Below are positions 26,044 to 34,431 of a stretch of DNA of 55,197 nucleotides, in pieces (the stretch's first letter is position 1; the number at the start of each line of letters is the position of its first letter). The position numbers and the translations under genes were made by a program. The notes under the pieces were generated by a model. That model was not told the origin of the DNA. It searched no databases and worked only from the letters and a program-made list of their open reading frames with translations. The DNA lies in NCBI GenBank assembly GCA_036556695.1, contig DATBIY010000088.1, forward strand, positions 1 to 55,197. The letters run 5' to 3'. The DNA comes from DASSCW01 sp036556695. GTDB lineage: Bacteria > Chloroflexota > Limnocylindria > QHBO01.

Positions 26044-27648
26044 GTGAGTCGCGTGGCAGACGAGAGCACTGAGCGAGGCGCAGCGACCGGCGAGGGCCGG
26101 CCGCCGGTGCTCGAGATGCGGGGGATCACCAAGCGCTACCCAGGCGTTCTCGCCAACGACGGCATCGACCTGCAGGTCCGGGAGGGCGAGATCCACGCTC
26201 TGCTGGGCGAGAACGGCGCCGGCAAGAGCACCCTGATGAACATTCTCTACGGGCTGGCCGTGCCGGACGCCGGCGAAATCCTGATCGACGGCAAGTCAGT
26301 CGAGATCGCAAGCCCGCACGACGCCATCCAGCGCGGCATCAGCATGGTTCACCAGCACTTCATGCTGGTTCCGGTGCTGTCGGTGGCCGAAAACATTCTG
26401 CTTGGCGAAGAGCCGATGGCAGGGCCGGTGTTCGTTGACCGGGCTGCCTCACATCGGCGCATACGCGAGCTGGGCGACCGTTTCGGCTGGCAGATTGATC
26501 CCGACAAGCCTGTGGGATCGCTATCCGTCGGCTGGCAGCAGCGGGTCGAAATTTTGAAGGCCCTGTATCGAAACGCCCGCCTGCTGGTGCTGGACGAGCC
26601 CACCGCAGTCCTCACGCCCCAGGAGACCACGGAGATCTTCGGAGTGCTGCGCAAGCTGCGCACGGAGGGCTACGCCATCATCTTCATCAGCCACAAGCTG
26701 TACGAGGTCTTGGAGGTCGCCGACACCATCACCGTGATTCGCCGCGGCAAGGTGGTCGGCAGCCGCAACCCGAAGGAGACGAACGAGGAGGACCTCGCCG
26801 AGCTGATGGTCGGCCGCGAGGTCGAGCTGACGGTCGATCGCGGCGAAAGCAAGCCTGAGCAGCCGATGCTCAGTGTGGCCAACCTGACGGTGCGCGACGA
26901 CCGGGGCAACGAGGTCGTGCACGACGTCAGCTTCGAGGTCCGCGCCGGCGAGATCTTCGGCATCGCCGGCGTGGCCGGCAACGGCCAGGACGAGCTGGTG
27001 GAGGCGATCACCGGGCTGCGCCACGCGTCGAGCGGCACGGTACGCCTCGGCGACCGCGATGTCACCCACGCCTCGCCGCGTGAGCTTCATCGGCTGGGCC
27101 TGGCATTCGTGCCGGGCGACCGCCACCGGTTCGGGATGGTGCTCAGCTTCCCGGTGACCGACAACCTGGTGCTGAACGACTACTACCACGCCCCCTACGC
27201 CAGCGGCCTGCGACGCAACGACGAGGCGATCGCGGCGTACGCCAAGGAGGCCATCGAGAAGTACGACGTGCGCACACCATCTGCCGATGTGCCTGCCGGC
27301 ACACTGTCGGGTGGCAACCAGCAGAAGGTGGTGGTGGCACGCGAGTTCGAGGGTGAGCTGAAGGCGCTGGTTCTGGACCAGCCGACCCGCGGCCTGGACG
27401 TCGGCAGCATCGAGTTCATCCACCGCCAGGCCATCGCCCGCCGCGATACCGGCGTGGCCACGCTGCTCGTCTCGGCCGAGTTGGACGAGGTGCTCGAGAT
27501 GTCGGATCGCATCGGCGTCATGTTCCGAGGCCGCCTCGTGGCGGTGCTGGACGGGCGGACCGCCGACAAGGAGGACGTCGGCCTGCTGATGGCCACCGGC
27601 GGGCGCGAGGGCGGCGTGCAGCCGCAGACCCTGGAGGAAGCGTCGTGA
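26044..27648 (+). CDS. nucleoside ABC importer ATP-binding protein, two nucleotide-binding domains
   Basis: Fused double ATPase of the BMP-type importer (ribose/nucleoside class), 534 residues. First domain: Walker A LLGENGAGKST, signature LSVGWQQR (degenerate form), Walker B LLVLDEPTAVLTP. Second domain: Walker A replaced by IAGVAGNGQDE, as usual in this class, signature LSGGNQQK and LVLDQPTRGLD, with the catalytic Glu replaced by Gln. The first site is therefore the hydrolytic one. Start is GTG at 26044, or GTG at 26056. The stop overlaps the first permease. Confidence 0.94.
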   Translation: MSRVADESTERGAATGEGRPPVLEMRGITKRYPGVLANDGIDLQVREGEIHALLGENGAGKSTLMNILYGLAVPDAGEILIDGKSVEIASPHDAIQRGISMVHQHFMLVPVLSVAENILLGEEPMAGPVFVDRAASHRRIRELGDRFGWQIDPDKPVGSLSVGWQQRVEILKALYRNARLLVLDEPTAVLTPQETTEIFGVLRKLRTEGYAIIFISHKLYEVLEVADTITVIRRGKVVGSRNPKETNEEDLAELMVGREVELTVDRGESKPEQPMLSVANLTVRDDRGNEVVHDVSFEVRAGEIFGIAGVAGNGQDELVEAITGLRHASSGTVRLGDRDVTHASPRELHRLGLAFVPGDRHRFGMVLSFPVTDNLVLNDYYHAPYASGLRRNDEAIAAYAKEAIEKYDVRTPSADVPAGTLSGGNQQKVVVAREFEGELKALVLDQPTRGLDVGSIEFIHRQAIARRDTGVATLLVSAELDEVLEMSDRIGVMFRGRLVAVLDGRTADKEDVGLLMATGGREGGVQPQTLEEAS

Positions 27649-28790
27649 GCGAGCGGACCGGCTTCGCGGGATGGTGGGATCGCGCCAGGGCCGTAGCCAT
27701 GCTGCCGCTGATCTCGATCGTGCTGGCGCTGGTGTTCGGCGCCGTGCTGCTCATCGTCTCCAGCCCGCTGATCAACGGCTGGGACCCGCTGCTGCCGTTC
27801 ACCGCCTACAGGGCGCTTGCCGAAGGGGCGTTCGGATCGGTCAACGGCCTGGTCAACACCCTGGTCAACGCCAGCCCGCTGGTGCTGGCAGGGCTGGCGG
27901 TGGGCATCGGCTTCAAGGGAGGGCTGTTCAACATCGGCGCGCAGGGCCAGTTCCTGGCCGGGGCGCTGTGCGCGACGATCGTGGCCATTGCACTCAACTC
28001 GGCGTCTCCACTGGTCGCGATCCCGCTGTCGATCCTGGCAGGCATGGTCGGCGGGCTGGCATGGGGCTTCATCCCGGGAGCGCTGAAGGCCTTCACCGGG
28101 GCCCACGAGGTGGTGACGACCATCATGCTGAACTTCGTCGCCATCCAGCTGGTCAGCTGGGTGATCTCCGGCGCGCTGCGCGGCACGGGACCGGCCGTCA
28201 CCTTCGCTCGCACCGATCCCATCGTCGCCGCCTCGCTGCCGATCGTGGTGGGGCGCAGCGGCCACCTCGGCCTGCTGCTGGCGGCGCTGGCGGTGCCGAT
28301 CGCCTGGTGGCTGCTCTTCCGCAGCACCACCGGGTTCGAGATTCGCACCGTGGGCGCCAACCCGGACGCGGCGCGCTATGCGGGCATGCACCCGCGCTGG
28401 ATCACCATCCTGACGATGTCGCTGTGCGGCCTGCTGGCGGGGCTGGCCGGCGCCACCGAGGTCCTGGGCGAGGTGCGCTACATGCCCGCCTCGTACGGCA
28501 CCACCGTCGGCTTCGATGCCATCGCCGTCGCGCTGCTCGGCCGGGCGCACCCGGTGGGCATCCTGTTCGCCGGCCTGCTGTTCGGCGCCATGCAGGCCGG
28601 AGCGGGGTTGATGCAGTCGCAGGCCGAGGTGCCGGTGCAGATGGTCGGCGTGCTGCAGGCGGTCATCCTGTTCTTCCTGGCGGCCGAGATCATCGTGCGC
28701 CGCACGCTGCGCATTCGCACCGCCGGCACCGGCGTCTCGAGCGAGCTGCAGACCGTCAGCCGCTCGTATGGCGAGCAGGCCAGCCGGTAG
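27645..28790 (+). CDS. nucleoside ABC importer permease 1
   Basis: Membrane subunit of the BMP-type nucleoside importer (branched-chain/ribose permease superfamily), 381 residues with 8-10 spans. Family features: NTLVNASPLVLAGLAVGIGFKGGLFNIGAQGQ, TTIMLNFVA, and the coupling segment EIRTVGANPDAARYAGM. Start is GTG overlapping the ATPase stop. The C-terminal TVSRSYGEQASR is cytoplasmic. Substrate is inferred from the operon. Confidence 0.93.
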   Translation: MSERTGFAGWWDRARAVAMLPLISIVLALVFGAVLLIVSSPLINGWDPLLPFTAYRALAEGAFGSVNGLVNTLVNASPLVLAGLAVGIGFKGGLFNIGAQGQFLAGALCATIVAIALNSASPLVAIPLSILAGMVGGLAWGFIPGALKAFTGAHEVVTTIMLNFVAIQLVSWVISGALRGTGPAVTFARTDPIVAASLPIVVGRSGHLGLLLAALAVPIAWWLLFRSTTGFEIRTVGANPDAARYAGMHPRWITILTMSLCGLLAGLAGATEVLGEVRYMPASYGTTVGFDAIAVALLGRAHPVGILFAGLLFGAMQAGAGLMQSQAEVPVQMVGVLQAVILFFLAAEIIVRRTLRIRTAGTGVSSELQTVSRSYGEQASR

Positions 28791-28806
28791 CGAGGAGGGA
28801 GCGGAC

Positions 28807-29874
28807 GTGGAGGCGATCTACGGCATTCCGATCATCGGGCTGATCGTCCAGTTCGTCGTCTACTTCGTCACCGAGCTGCCGGGCTTCTCCGGGACGATCG
28901 TGGCCGCGGCCACCCCCATCGCTCTCGGCTCGCTGTGCGGCTTCATGAACGAGCGCTCGGGCGTGGTGAACATCGGCATCGAGGGCATGATGCTGACCGC
29001 CGCCTTCGTCGCCTGGTGGGCAGCGTCGATCGCGGCCCAGCTCCTCCCGAACATCGACTTCGGGCTGCTGGGCATCACGCTGCCCCTGCTCATCGGCCTG
29101 CTGGCCGCCATCGCGGCGGCCATGCTCGTCTCGGCGGTGCACGCCTGGCTGTCGATCAGCGTCCGGGCGGACCAGATCATCAGCGGCACGATCATCAACA
29201 TCTTCGCGGTGGGCATCACCGGCTATCTCAACCTTCTCATCAGCCAGCAGTCGCCTCCTTCCGCCGGGCGATTCGAGGAATGGCGCCTCCCTGACTTCAT
29301 CAGCGACTTGCCGGTCATCGGCTGGCTGTTCGACGCGCTGCTGGGGGTTGGACCCATTGGCCTCACCATGCTGATCAGCGTGGTGGTGCTGCAGGTGCTC
29401 CTCTTCCGCTCACGTTGGGGACTGCGGACCCGGGCGGTCGGCGAGCATCCCAAGGCGGCGGAAACGGTGGGCATCGACGTCATCCGGCTGCGCTATCGCA
29501 ACGTCATCCTGGGCGGAGCCTTCGCCGGTCTGGCCGGCGCCTACCTGACCATCGAGTTCGGCAGCGCCTTCCAGGGTGAGATGACCGCCGGCCGCGGTTT
29601 CATCGCGCTGGCCGCGCTGATCTTCGGGCGGTGGACGCCAATCGGCGCCTTCGGCGCGGCGCTGCTGTTCACGGCATCGACCGGACTGGAGCGTTCCATC
29701 CGCTTTGCCGCGCCGGAGGGCGCATTGGGCGAATTCCTGACCGGGATCCCGTTGCAGTTCTACAGCGCGCTGCCGTACCTCATCACCATCATCGTGCTGG
29801 CCGGCGTGGTGGGACGCAGCATCGCGCCGGCGGCGGTGGGGCGCCCGTACGAGCGGGAGTCAAAGGCCGCCTGA
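28807..29874 (+). CDS. nucleoside ABC importer permease 2
   Basis: Second membrane subunit, 355 residues. Typical features are TPIALGSLCGFMNERSGVVNIGIEGMM, SISVRADQIISGTIINIFAVGITGY and the coupling loop RTRAVGEHPKAAETVGIDV. The GTG at 28807 is chosen because GGAGGGAG lies 7 bases upstream and it gives the usual N-terminus; an in-frame ATG at 28768 would overlap permease 1. It is the last operon gene, and a GCCGCC-TGA-GGCGGC hairpin spans its stop codon. Confidence 0.92.
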   Translation: MEAIYGIPIIGLIVQFVVYFVTELPGFSGTIVAAATPIALGSLCGFMNERSGVVNIGIEGMMLTAAFVAWWAASIAAQLLPNIDFGLLGITLPLLIGLLAAIAAAMLVSAVHAWLSISVRADQIISGTIINIFAVGITGYLNLLISQQSPPSAGRFEEWRLPDFISDLPVIGWLFDALLGVGPIGLTMLISVVVLQVLLFRSRWGLRTRAVGEHPKAAETVGIDVIRLRYRNVILGGAFAGLAGAYLTIEFGSAFQGEMTAGRGFIALAALIFGRWTPIGAFGAALLFTASTGLERSIRFAAPEGALGEFLTGIPLQFYSALPYLITIIVLAGVVGRSIAPAAVGRPYERESKAA

Positions 29875-29880
29875 GGCGGC
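29866..29880 (+). terminator. short hairpin spanning permease 2 stop codon
   Basis: GCCGCC-TGA-GGCGGC, six pairs around the stop codon, 18 bases before the convergent phosphoesterase gene ends. Weak for a terminator. Confidence 0.4.
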
Positions 29881-29898
29881 ATCGCGAGCCCCGAACCC

Positions 29899-30669
29899 TC
29901 AGGCGCCGGCGCCCGCCTCCAGCGCGGGCACGACCGTGCCCGGATCGACCAACGGGTGGGGAACCGGCGGCACGGTGAGCAGCTCGAGCGGCAGGCCCGC
30001 GGCCGCCATGTCGCGCGCCACGGCGGCCTGGTCGTATTCGACGCTGCGGAAGCCCACCACCACGTCCGTCTCGGACAGGTACAGCACCGCGTAGCGAGCG
30101 CGGCCGTCGCCTTCTCCGCCACACCCCACAGACCCGGCGGCCACGAAGTGGGCCTGGCTCAGCGCGCGATGGAAGGTCTGGTGCGTGTGGCCGAAGCAGA
30201 AGACGTCGTCGCCCTCGTCACTGGCAATGCGCGCGAAGTAGCGCGACGGTCGATCTTCCCAGAGGTACTCGTTCTGCTTCAGCGGCGTACCGTGGAAGAG
30301 CAGCGCCGTGCGGCTTTCGACCTCGAGGCGCAGCGTGGTCGGCAGCTGGCGGATCCACGAGCAGTTGTCGTCGGCCAGGCGGCCGGTCGTCCATGCCAGC
30401 GAGGTATAGCCATCGGCCTCCGCCTCGGGGGATGCCCAGATGCTGCCGGTCACCTCGCGGCCCATGCCCACGGCTTCGTCCCAGTTGCCCTGCACACAGG
30501 GAATCGCCAGCCGCCGAACCTCCTCGACCACCTCGTTGGGGTGCGGCCCGCGTCCCACCAGGTCGCCGGCGCACCACACCGCGTCGCAACCAATGGACGT
30601 CACGTCCTGGATGACGGCGCGCAGCGCAGGCAGGTTGGCATGGATATCCGAGATCACGGCGATGCGCAT
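29899..30669 (-). CDS. metallophosphoesterase (YfcE/MJ0936-like)
   Basis: Cytosolic metal-dependent phosphodiesterase, 256 residues. Metal motifs are in order: SDIHAN, GDLVGRGPHP, GNWDE (normally GNHD; the His is replaced by Trp), FHGTP and GHTH. The RGPHPNEV segment is typical of the YfcE/diadenosine-tetraphosphatase-like group. A TAGACT box lies 6 bases upstream of the ATG, so it is probably leaderless and its own transcription unit. It converges on the nucleoside importer. Substrate unknown. Confidence 0.88.
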   Translation of the reverse strand: MRIAVISDIHANLPALRAVIQDVTSIGCDAVWCAGDLVGRGPHPNEVVEEVRRLAIPCVQGNWDEAVGMGREVTGSIWASPEAEADGYTSLAWTTGRLADDNCSWIRQLPTTLRLEVESRTALLFHGTPLKQNEYLWEDRPSRYFARIASDEGDDVFCFGHTHQTFHRALSQAHFVAAGSVGCGGEGDGRARYAVLYLSETDVVVGFRSVEYDQAAVARDMAAAGLPLELLTVPPVPHPLVDPGTVVPALEAGAGA

Positions 30670-30675
30670 GCGCCG

Positions 30676-30681
30676 AGTCTA
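30676..30681 (-). promoter_or_regulatory. leaderless -10 box for phosphoesterase
   Basis: TAGACT on the minus strand, 6 bases before the ATG at 30669. Confidence 0.55.
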
Positions 30682-30755
30682 GACAGGCAATATCGGCTCG
30701 GGCACCCCCCGGCAGGGGTACGTTTCGGTAGGCCGATGTACCCGATTGGGCGGTA

Positions 30756-31841
30756 CTACGCGGTGGCGGCGGTGGCGAACGGTGCGGCGATAACGCTGAT
30801 GCGGCCGGCCACGGTGCGTGCCAGCTCGCGCAGCGCAGCCGCAGCAGCCGAGCTGTCGGCGGCCGGATGCTGGGACGAGGCGATCGGCACACCGGCGTCT
30901 CCCCCGCTTCGCACGCCCGGCTCGATCGGAATGCGGCCCAGCACCTCCAGCTCCAGCTCACGGGCGATGGTGGTACCACCCCCGGAACCGAAGATGTCGT
31001 GCTCCGACCCGCAGTCCGGGCAGATGAAGCCGGACATGTTCTCGACGACGCCGATGGTCCGCACGTTCACTTTGGTGAACATGGCGATCGCCTTGCGGGC
31101 GTCCATCAGGCTGACCTCCTGCGGCGTGGTCACCACCAGCGCGCCGGACAGCGGGATCAGCTGGCTGATCGACAGCGCCGCGTCGCCGGTGCCGGGCGGC
31201 AGGTCGACCACCAGGTAGTCCAGCTCTCCCCACTCCACGTCGCGCAGGAACTGCTGGATGGCGGAATGAATGAGCGGTCCGCGCCAGATCACCGGAGCGT
31301 CGCCCGTGAGGAAGTACTGGATGCTCATCATCTTGACGCCGTGGCTGACGACCGGGTTCACCCGTCCACCGGCGCCGGTGACGTGGGCGCCCACCGTGCC
31401 CATCATGAGCGGCACGTTGGGGCCGGTGATATCGGCGTCCAGCAAGCCCACCCGCGCGCCGTCGCGCGCCAGGCTGACGGCCAGGTTGACGGCGACCGTG
31501 GTCTTGCCCACGCCGCCTTTGCCCGAGGCCACGGCGATGGTGTTCTTCACGCCGGGGATCAGGTCGGCAGCCGGCCCGCCGAAGGAGCGCTTCACGTTGC
31601 TCGCCCAGTCGACGCGAACCGCGGTGGCGCCCAGGCTCTCCAGCCCGTCGACGATGTCCGACTCGATCTTGGCCTTCAGCGGACAGGCGGGCGTGGTGAG
31701 CTCCACGGTGAGGTCCACGGCGGAGCCGTTGATGTCGATGGTCTTGACCATTCCCAGGCTCACCAGGTCGCGCCCGATCTCGGGATCCTTGACCTGGCCC
31801 AGGACGGCCATGATGTTCTCGTTGGTCAGCTGATCAGCCAT
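30756..31841 (-). CDS. Mrp/ApbC family iron-sulfur cluster carrier ATPase
   Basis: P-loop NTPase of the Mrp/NBP35 family that carries and delivers iron-sulfur clusters. The 361 residues start with an MIP18-type domain (about 1-85; TPACPLK), then the deviant Walker A ASGKGGVGKTT, a Walker B-like LLDADITGPNVP, the DLPPGTGD motif and a CPDCG pair expected to hold the bridging cluster. The ATG at 31841 is chosen because the MIP18 domain begins at once; a longer in-frame start adds a non-conserved extension. AAAGGAAG lies 12 bases upstream and a TAGGCT box at 31889-31894 could drive it. Confidence 0.93.
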   Translation of the reverse strand: MADQLTNENIMAVLGQVKDPEIGRDLVSLGMVKTIDINGSAVDLTVELTTPACPLKAKIESDIVDGLESLGATAVRVDWASNVKRSFGGPAADLIPGVKNTIAVASGKGGVGKTTVAVNLAVSLARDGARVGLLDADITGPNVPLMMGTVGAHVTGAGGRVNPVVSHGVKMMSIQYFLTGDAPVIWRGPLIHSAIQQFLRDVEWGELDYLVVDLPPGTGDAALSISQLIPLSGALVVTTPQEVSLMDARKAIAMFTKVNVRTIGVVENMSGFICPDCGSEHDIFGSGGGTTIARELELEVLGRIPIEPGVRSGGDAGVPIASSQHPAADSSAAAAALRELARTVAGRISVIAAPFATAATA

Positions 31842-31888
31842 GCCGCCGGACGGCTTCCTTTCATGGGTGCTCGGGGCTGGACCCCTCG

Positions 31889-31894
31889 AGCCTA
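31889..31894 (-). promoter_or_regulatory. candidate -10 box for Mrp gene
   Basis: TAGGCT on the minus strand, 47 bases before the Mrp ATG; leader of about 40 bases with a purine-rich AAAGGAAG. Confidence 0.4.
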
Positions 31895-31960
31895 GCAGAC
31901 ACGCGCCCGCGCCGATACAACCTTTGTTGAGCCACAATCACTCCGTGGAGCGTGAATCGG

Positions 31961-32824
31961 CTAAGCCAGGCCGTCCCAGATGGAGTCTTCTGACTCGGCC
32001 GGCGAATCGCCTGCGGCAACCGGCAGGTTGGAGCGCGCCAGGCGATAGTGCTCGGTGGCCAGGTAGCCGTCGCGCATTTCCGGGGTCCAGTCGTGGAACG
32101 GGCCCTGCGAGCCGGTCTGCGAGACGTGGCGGCTGATGGCGGCCAGCTTGAGGCGGCTGAGCTCGCCGAGGTCGAGGGTGAGGGTATCGGCATCGCCCGA
32201 TCCGTAGCCCTCGGGTGCCATGCCGGACAGGCTGGCCAGCTGCGACGGCGGCACGACCAGGTGGTAGAGCTTGGCGGCGCGCCAGGCGACCTGGTCCTCC
32301 TCGAGATCGTCCTCGTAGGCAAGCGGCTCCGCTGCCAGGCGGAAGGCATCGTCCACGGCACGGCTCACCGCGACGTGGTCGGGATCGCCGGTCACGCCAT
32401 CTGGCCCGAAGGTCAGGATCACCTCCGGCCGATGCATCCTGATGGGCTCCACCAGCCGTCCGGTGAGCTCCGCCGGATTGGTGGTTGCCAGCGCCTCTTC
32501 GGCATAGTCCAGGACGCGGAGCACGTTGACGCCCAGGAGCGCCACCGAGCGGCGCATCTCGTCCTCGCGAACGGTGTCCAGGTTGCGCCACACCACCGGG
32601 TTCGAGTAGTGACGGTTGCGGCCACCGGGAGCCGGTGGCTTCTCCAGCAGCCGCGGGTCGAAGCGGCCGCGGGTGGCGCACACCACCACCACGTAGGCTC
32701 CCGAGTTCGCGGCCTGGGCGATGGCGCCTCCGAAGCCGAATGCCTCGTCGCCCGGGTGGGCGACGATCACCATCAGCGAGCGGGTTGCCTGCCGCTCACG
32801 GACCGGACGCCAGATCGAGGACAC
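31961..32824 (-). CDS. PIG-L/LmbE family deacetylase
   Basis: Zinc-dependent N-acetylglucosaminyl deacetylase-like enzyme, 287 residues. The metal site is IVAHPGDEAFGFGG (the usual AHPDDE reads AHPGDE) with the later DPDHVAVSRA segment providing the third ligand. MshB, Mca and BshB belong to this family and act on GlcNAc-linked thiol cofactors or conjugates; no companion thiol-biosynthesis genes are in the window, so the substrate is open. Start is GTG, with TATCCT 7 bases upstream. A second PIG-L gene lies at 42019-42747. Confidence 0.87.
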   Translation of the reverse strand: MSSIWRPVRERQATRSLMVIVAHPGDEAFGFGGAIAQAANSGAYVVVVCATRGRFDPRLLEKPPAPGGRNRHYSNPVVWRNLDTVREDEMRRSVALLGVNVLRVLDYAEEALATTNPAELTGRLVEPIRMHRPEVILTFGPDGVTGDPDHVAVSRAVDDAFRLAAEPLAYEDDLEEDQVAWRAAKLYHLVVPPSQLASLSGMAPEGYGSGDADTLTLDLGELSRLKLAAISRHVSQTGSQGPFHDWTPEMRDGYLATEHYRLARSNLPVAAGDSPAESEDSIWDGLA

Positions 32825-32831
32825 GGCCGGC

Positions 32832-32837
32832 AGGATA
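32832..32837 (-). promoter_or_regulatory. leaderless -10 box for PIG-L gene
   Basis: TATCCT on the minus strand, 7 bases before the GTG at 32824; it lies between the end of the deaminase gene and this gene. Confidence 0.5.
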
Positions 32838-32842
32838 GCAGC

Positions 32843-33913
32843 CTAGACCTCGACCTCGAGCGCGATGGCGGCGCGGTTGACCGGCGGCGTGCCGTTGCCA
32901 TCGGCCCGCCCGGGAACCGGCGCACGGTCGACGAACGAGGCCGATCGGGCTGTCTCCAGCGCCTGCTGGATCTCGTCGAAATCGAGCGCATCCAGGCGCA
33001 GCAGCAGGGCGATCTCGTCGCGCAGGTACGAGCGCAGCATCTCGGGGCCGTCGGTCGACAGCGCGAACTGCACGCCGTGATCGACCAGCGTGCGCATGAC
33101 CGATCGCAGCTCAGCGTGCGAGCCGATCACCCGGGTGTTGAGGTTGGACGAGGGACACACCTCGAGCACCACTCCCCGCTCGCGCAGCATGGCCATCACC
33201 CGCGGGTCGTCCACGCTGCGCACGCCATGGCCGATGCGGCTCGGCTCCAGGGCCTCGACCGCCTCGCGCACCTCATCGGCTCCGCCGGTTTCGCCAGCGT
33301 GCACGGTGACCCCCAGGCCGGCGCGCCGCACGTGGGCGAACAGGTCGCGGTAGTCGGCGAAGTGGAACGTCGGCTCGACCGGGCCGGCGATGTCCACCGC
33401 CACCACCCCTCGGTCGCGCCAGGCGATGGCCTTGGCGGCGATGATCTCGTTCAGCTCATACGAGAAGGTGCGATCCAGGCAGAAGATGAGGCCGGCACGC
33501 ACCTGCGGATACTCGAGCACCGCGCGGTCCATGCCACGCACCGCCGCAGCGATGATGTGGTCCAGGTCCTGCTCGCCGCCGCGGTTGCGCTTCATGGGGT
33601 TGAAGCGCAGCTCCAGGCGGGTGACGTTGTTCTTGCGGTACGCGCCGCCGATGACCTCGTACACGCTGCGCTCGACGGCGATGGGGCTCGACTGGATCAG
33701 CTCCGTCCAGTGGAAAAGATGGAGGTAGGCCTCGAACGAGCGACGCTGCCGCCCGACGGTGATGAGATCGCGGAACTCCCAGTAGTCCTTGGTCGGCAGC
33801 CGGATGCCCTGGGCATGGGCGATGCCCCACATGATGGCCGGCGTGACCGCCGCTCCCAAGTGCACGTGGAGCTCGGTCAAGGGAGTGGCGGGATCGAGCT
33901 TGGGGCGTGGCAT
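32843..33913 (-). CDS. adenosine deaminase family protein
   Basis: A 356-residue TIM-barrel amidohydrolase of the adenosine/AMP deaminase superfamily. Zinc ligands HVHLG (near residue 16), HAGETGG with the catalytic Glu, RIGHGVRS and STDGP are visible. Two differences from true adenosine deaminase: HxHLDGS reads HVHLGAA, and the second Asp of the STDD pair is Gly. It may act on another aminated purine, cyclic or modified nucleoside. About 30% of positions look shared with the deaminase at 22694 by eye. A TACACT box lies 8 bases upstream of the ATG. The protein ends in a Pro/Arg-rich tail. Confidence 0.85.
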   Translation of the reverse strand: MPRPKLDPATPLTELHVHLGAAVTPAIMWGIAHAQGIRLPTKDYWEFRDLITVGRQRRSFEAYLHLFHWTELIQSSPIAVERSVYEVIGGAYRKNNVTRLELRFNPMKRNRGGEQDLDHIIAAAVRGMDRAVLEYPQVRAGLIFCLDRTFSYELNEIIAAKAIAWRDRGVVAVDIAGPVEPTFHFADYRDLFAHVRRAGLGVTVHAGETGGADEVREAVEALEPSRIGHGVRSVDDPRVMAMLRERGVVLEVCPSSNLNTRVIGSHAELRSVMRTLVDHGVQFALSTDGPEMLRSYLRDEIALLLRLDALDFDEIQQALETARSASFVDRAPVPGRADGNGTPPVNRAAIALEVEV

Positions 33914-33921
33914 GCGGGCCG

Positions 33922-33927
33922 AGTGTA
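33922..33927 (-). promoter_or_regulatory. leaderless -10 box for deaminase-family gene
   Basis: TACACT on the minus strand, 8 bases before the ATG at 33913. Confidence 0.5.
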
Positions 33928-33963
33928 CCGCGCGCGCTGACCCGCCAGCCCGGAGGCCGATGC

Positions 33964-33969
33964 TATGAT
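33964..33969 (+). promoter_or_regulatory. -10 box for zinc-ribbon membrane protein
   Basis: TATGAT, 10 bases before the ATG at 33980. It contains the in-frame ATG at 33965, which is therefore unlikely to be the start. Confidence 0.5.
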
Positions 33970-33979
33970 CGGCGGGCCT

Positions 33980-34381
33980 ATGGAAGCCATCCGCGATCTC
34001 ATCGAATGGGTCGCCGACGACTCTGCCGGCTTCGTCGCCGGCCTTTTGCCGTATGGCCTGGTGGGGCTGGCGCTGCTGTACGTCGCATGGCTGGTGATCG
34101 GCTACCTGCGGGTCTCGCAGGTGGGCATCAACGAGGGTTCCGTCGTCCAACCCACGCTGCGCCTGCCGCGCGCTCCGGATGGCGCCATCGAAGCGCCCCG
34201 CGGCATGCCCTACTGCCCGGTCGATGGGCTCCAGTACCCGCCCGGCGCGCGCTTCTGCACCCATTGCGAGGCGGACCTGGCGGTGAGCTGCGCGAACTGC
34301 GGCGCAACCATTCGAGCCGCCGACGAGTCCTGTTACCGGTGCGGCACGCGCTCCACCCTGGTGGAAGCCGCCGCTCACTGA
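33980..34381 (+). CDS. membrane protein with double zinc ribbon
   Basis: A 133-residue protein with one transmembrane helix (about 21-42), a 30-residue linker and a cytoplasmic or exposed C-terminal double zinc ribbon: CPVDG, FCTHC, SCANC, SCYRC (eight Cys in four pairs if CP-VDG is counted with FCTHC). Such DZR-tailed proteins are common in Chloroflexota and Actinomycetota without an assigned function. It is followed after 50 bases by a CcsA-like gene on the same strand, so haem or metal handling is a possible but unproven theme. Confidence 0.75.
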   Translation: MEAIRDLIEWVADDSAGFVAGLLPYGLVGLALLYVAWLVIGYLRVSQVGINEGSVVQPTLRLPRAPDGAIEAPRGMPYCPVDGLQYPPGARFCTHCEADLAVSCANCGATIRAADESCYRCGTRSTLVEAAAH

Positions 34382-34431
34382 GTCGTCACCACCCGGGCGT
34401 CGCCGGGCGGCCGGCTCCCACGGGATAAGGC

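Noticed and set aside
27195..28550. 451-codon open frame on the minus strand opposite the nucleoside permease
   Set aside because: Low-complexity His/Gln/Arg-rich translation; the plus-strand permease is unmistakable.
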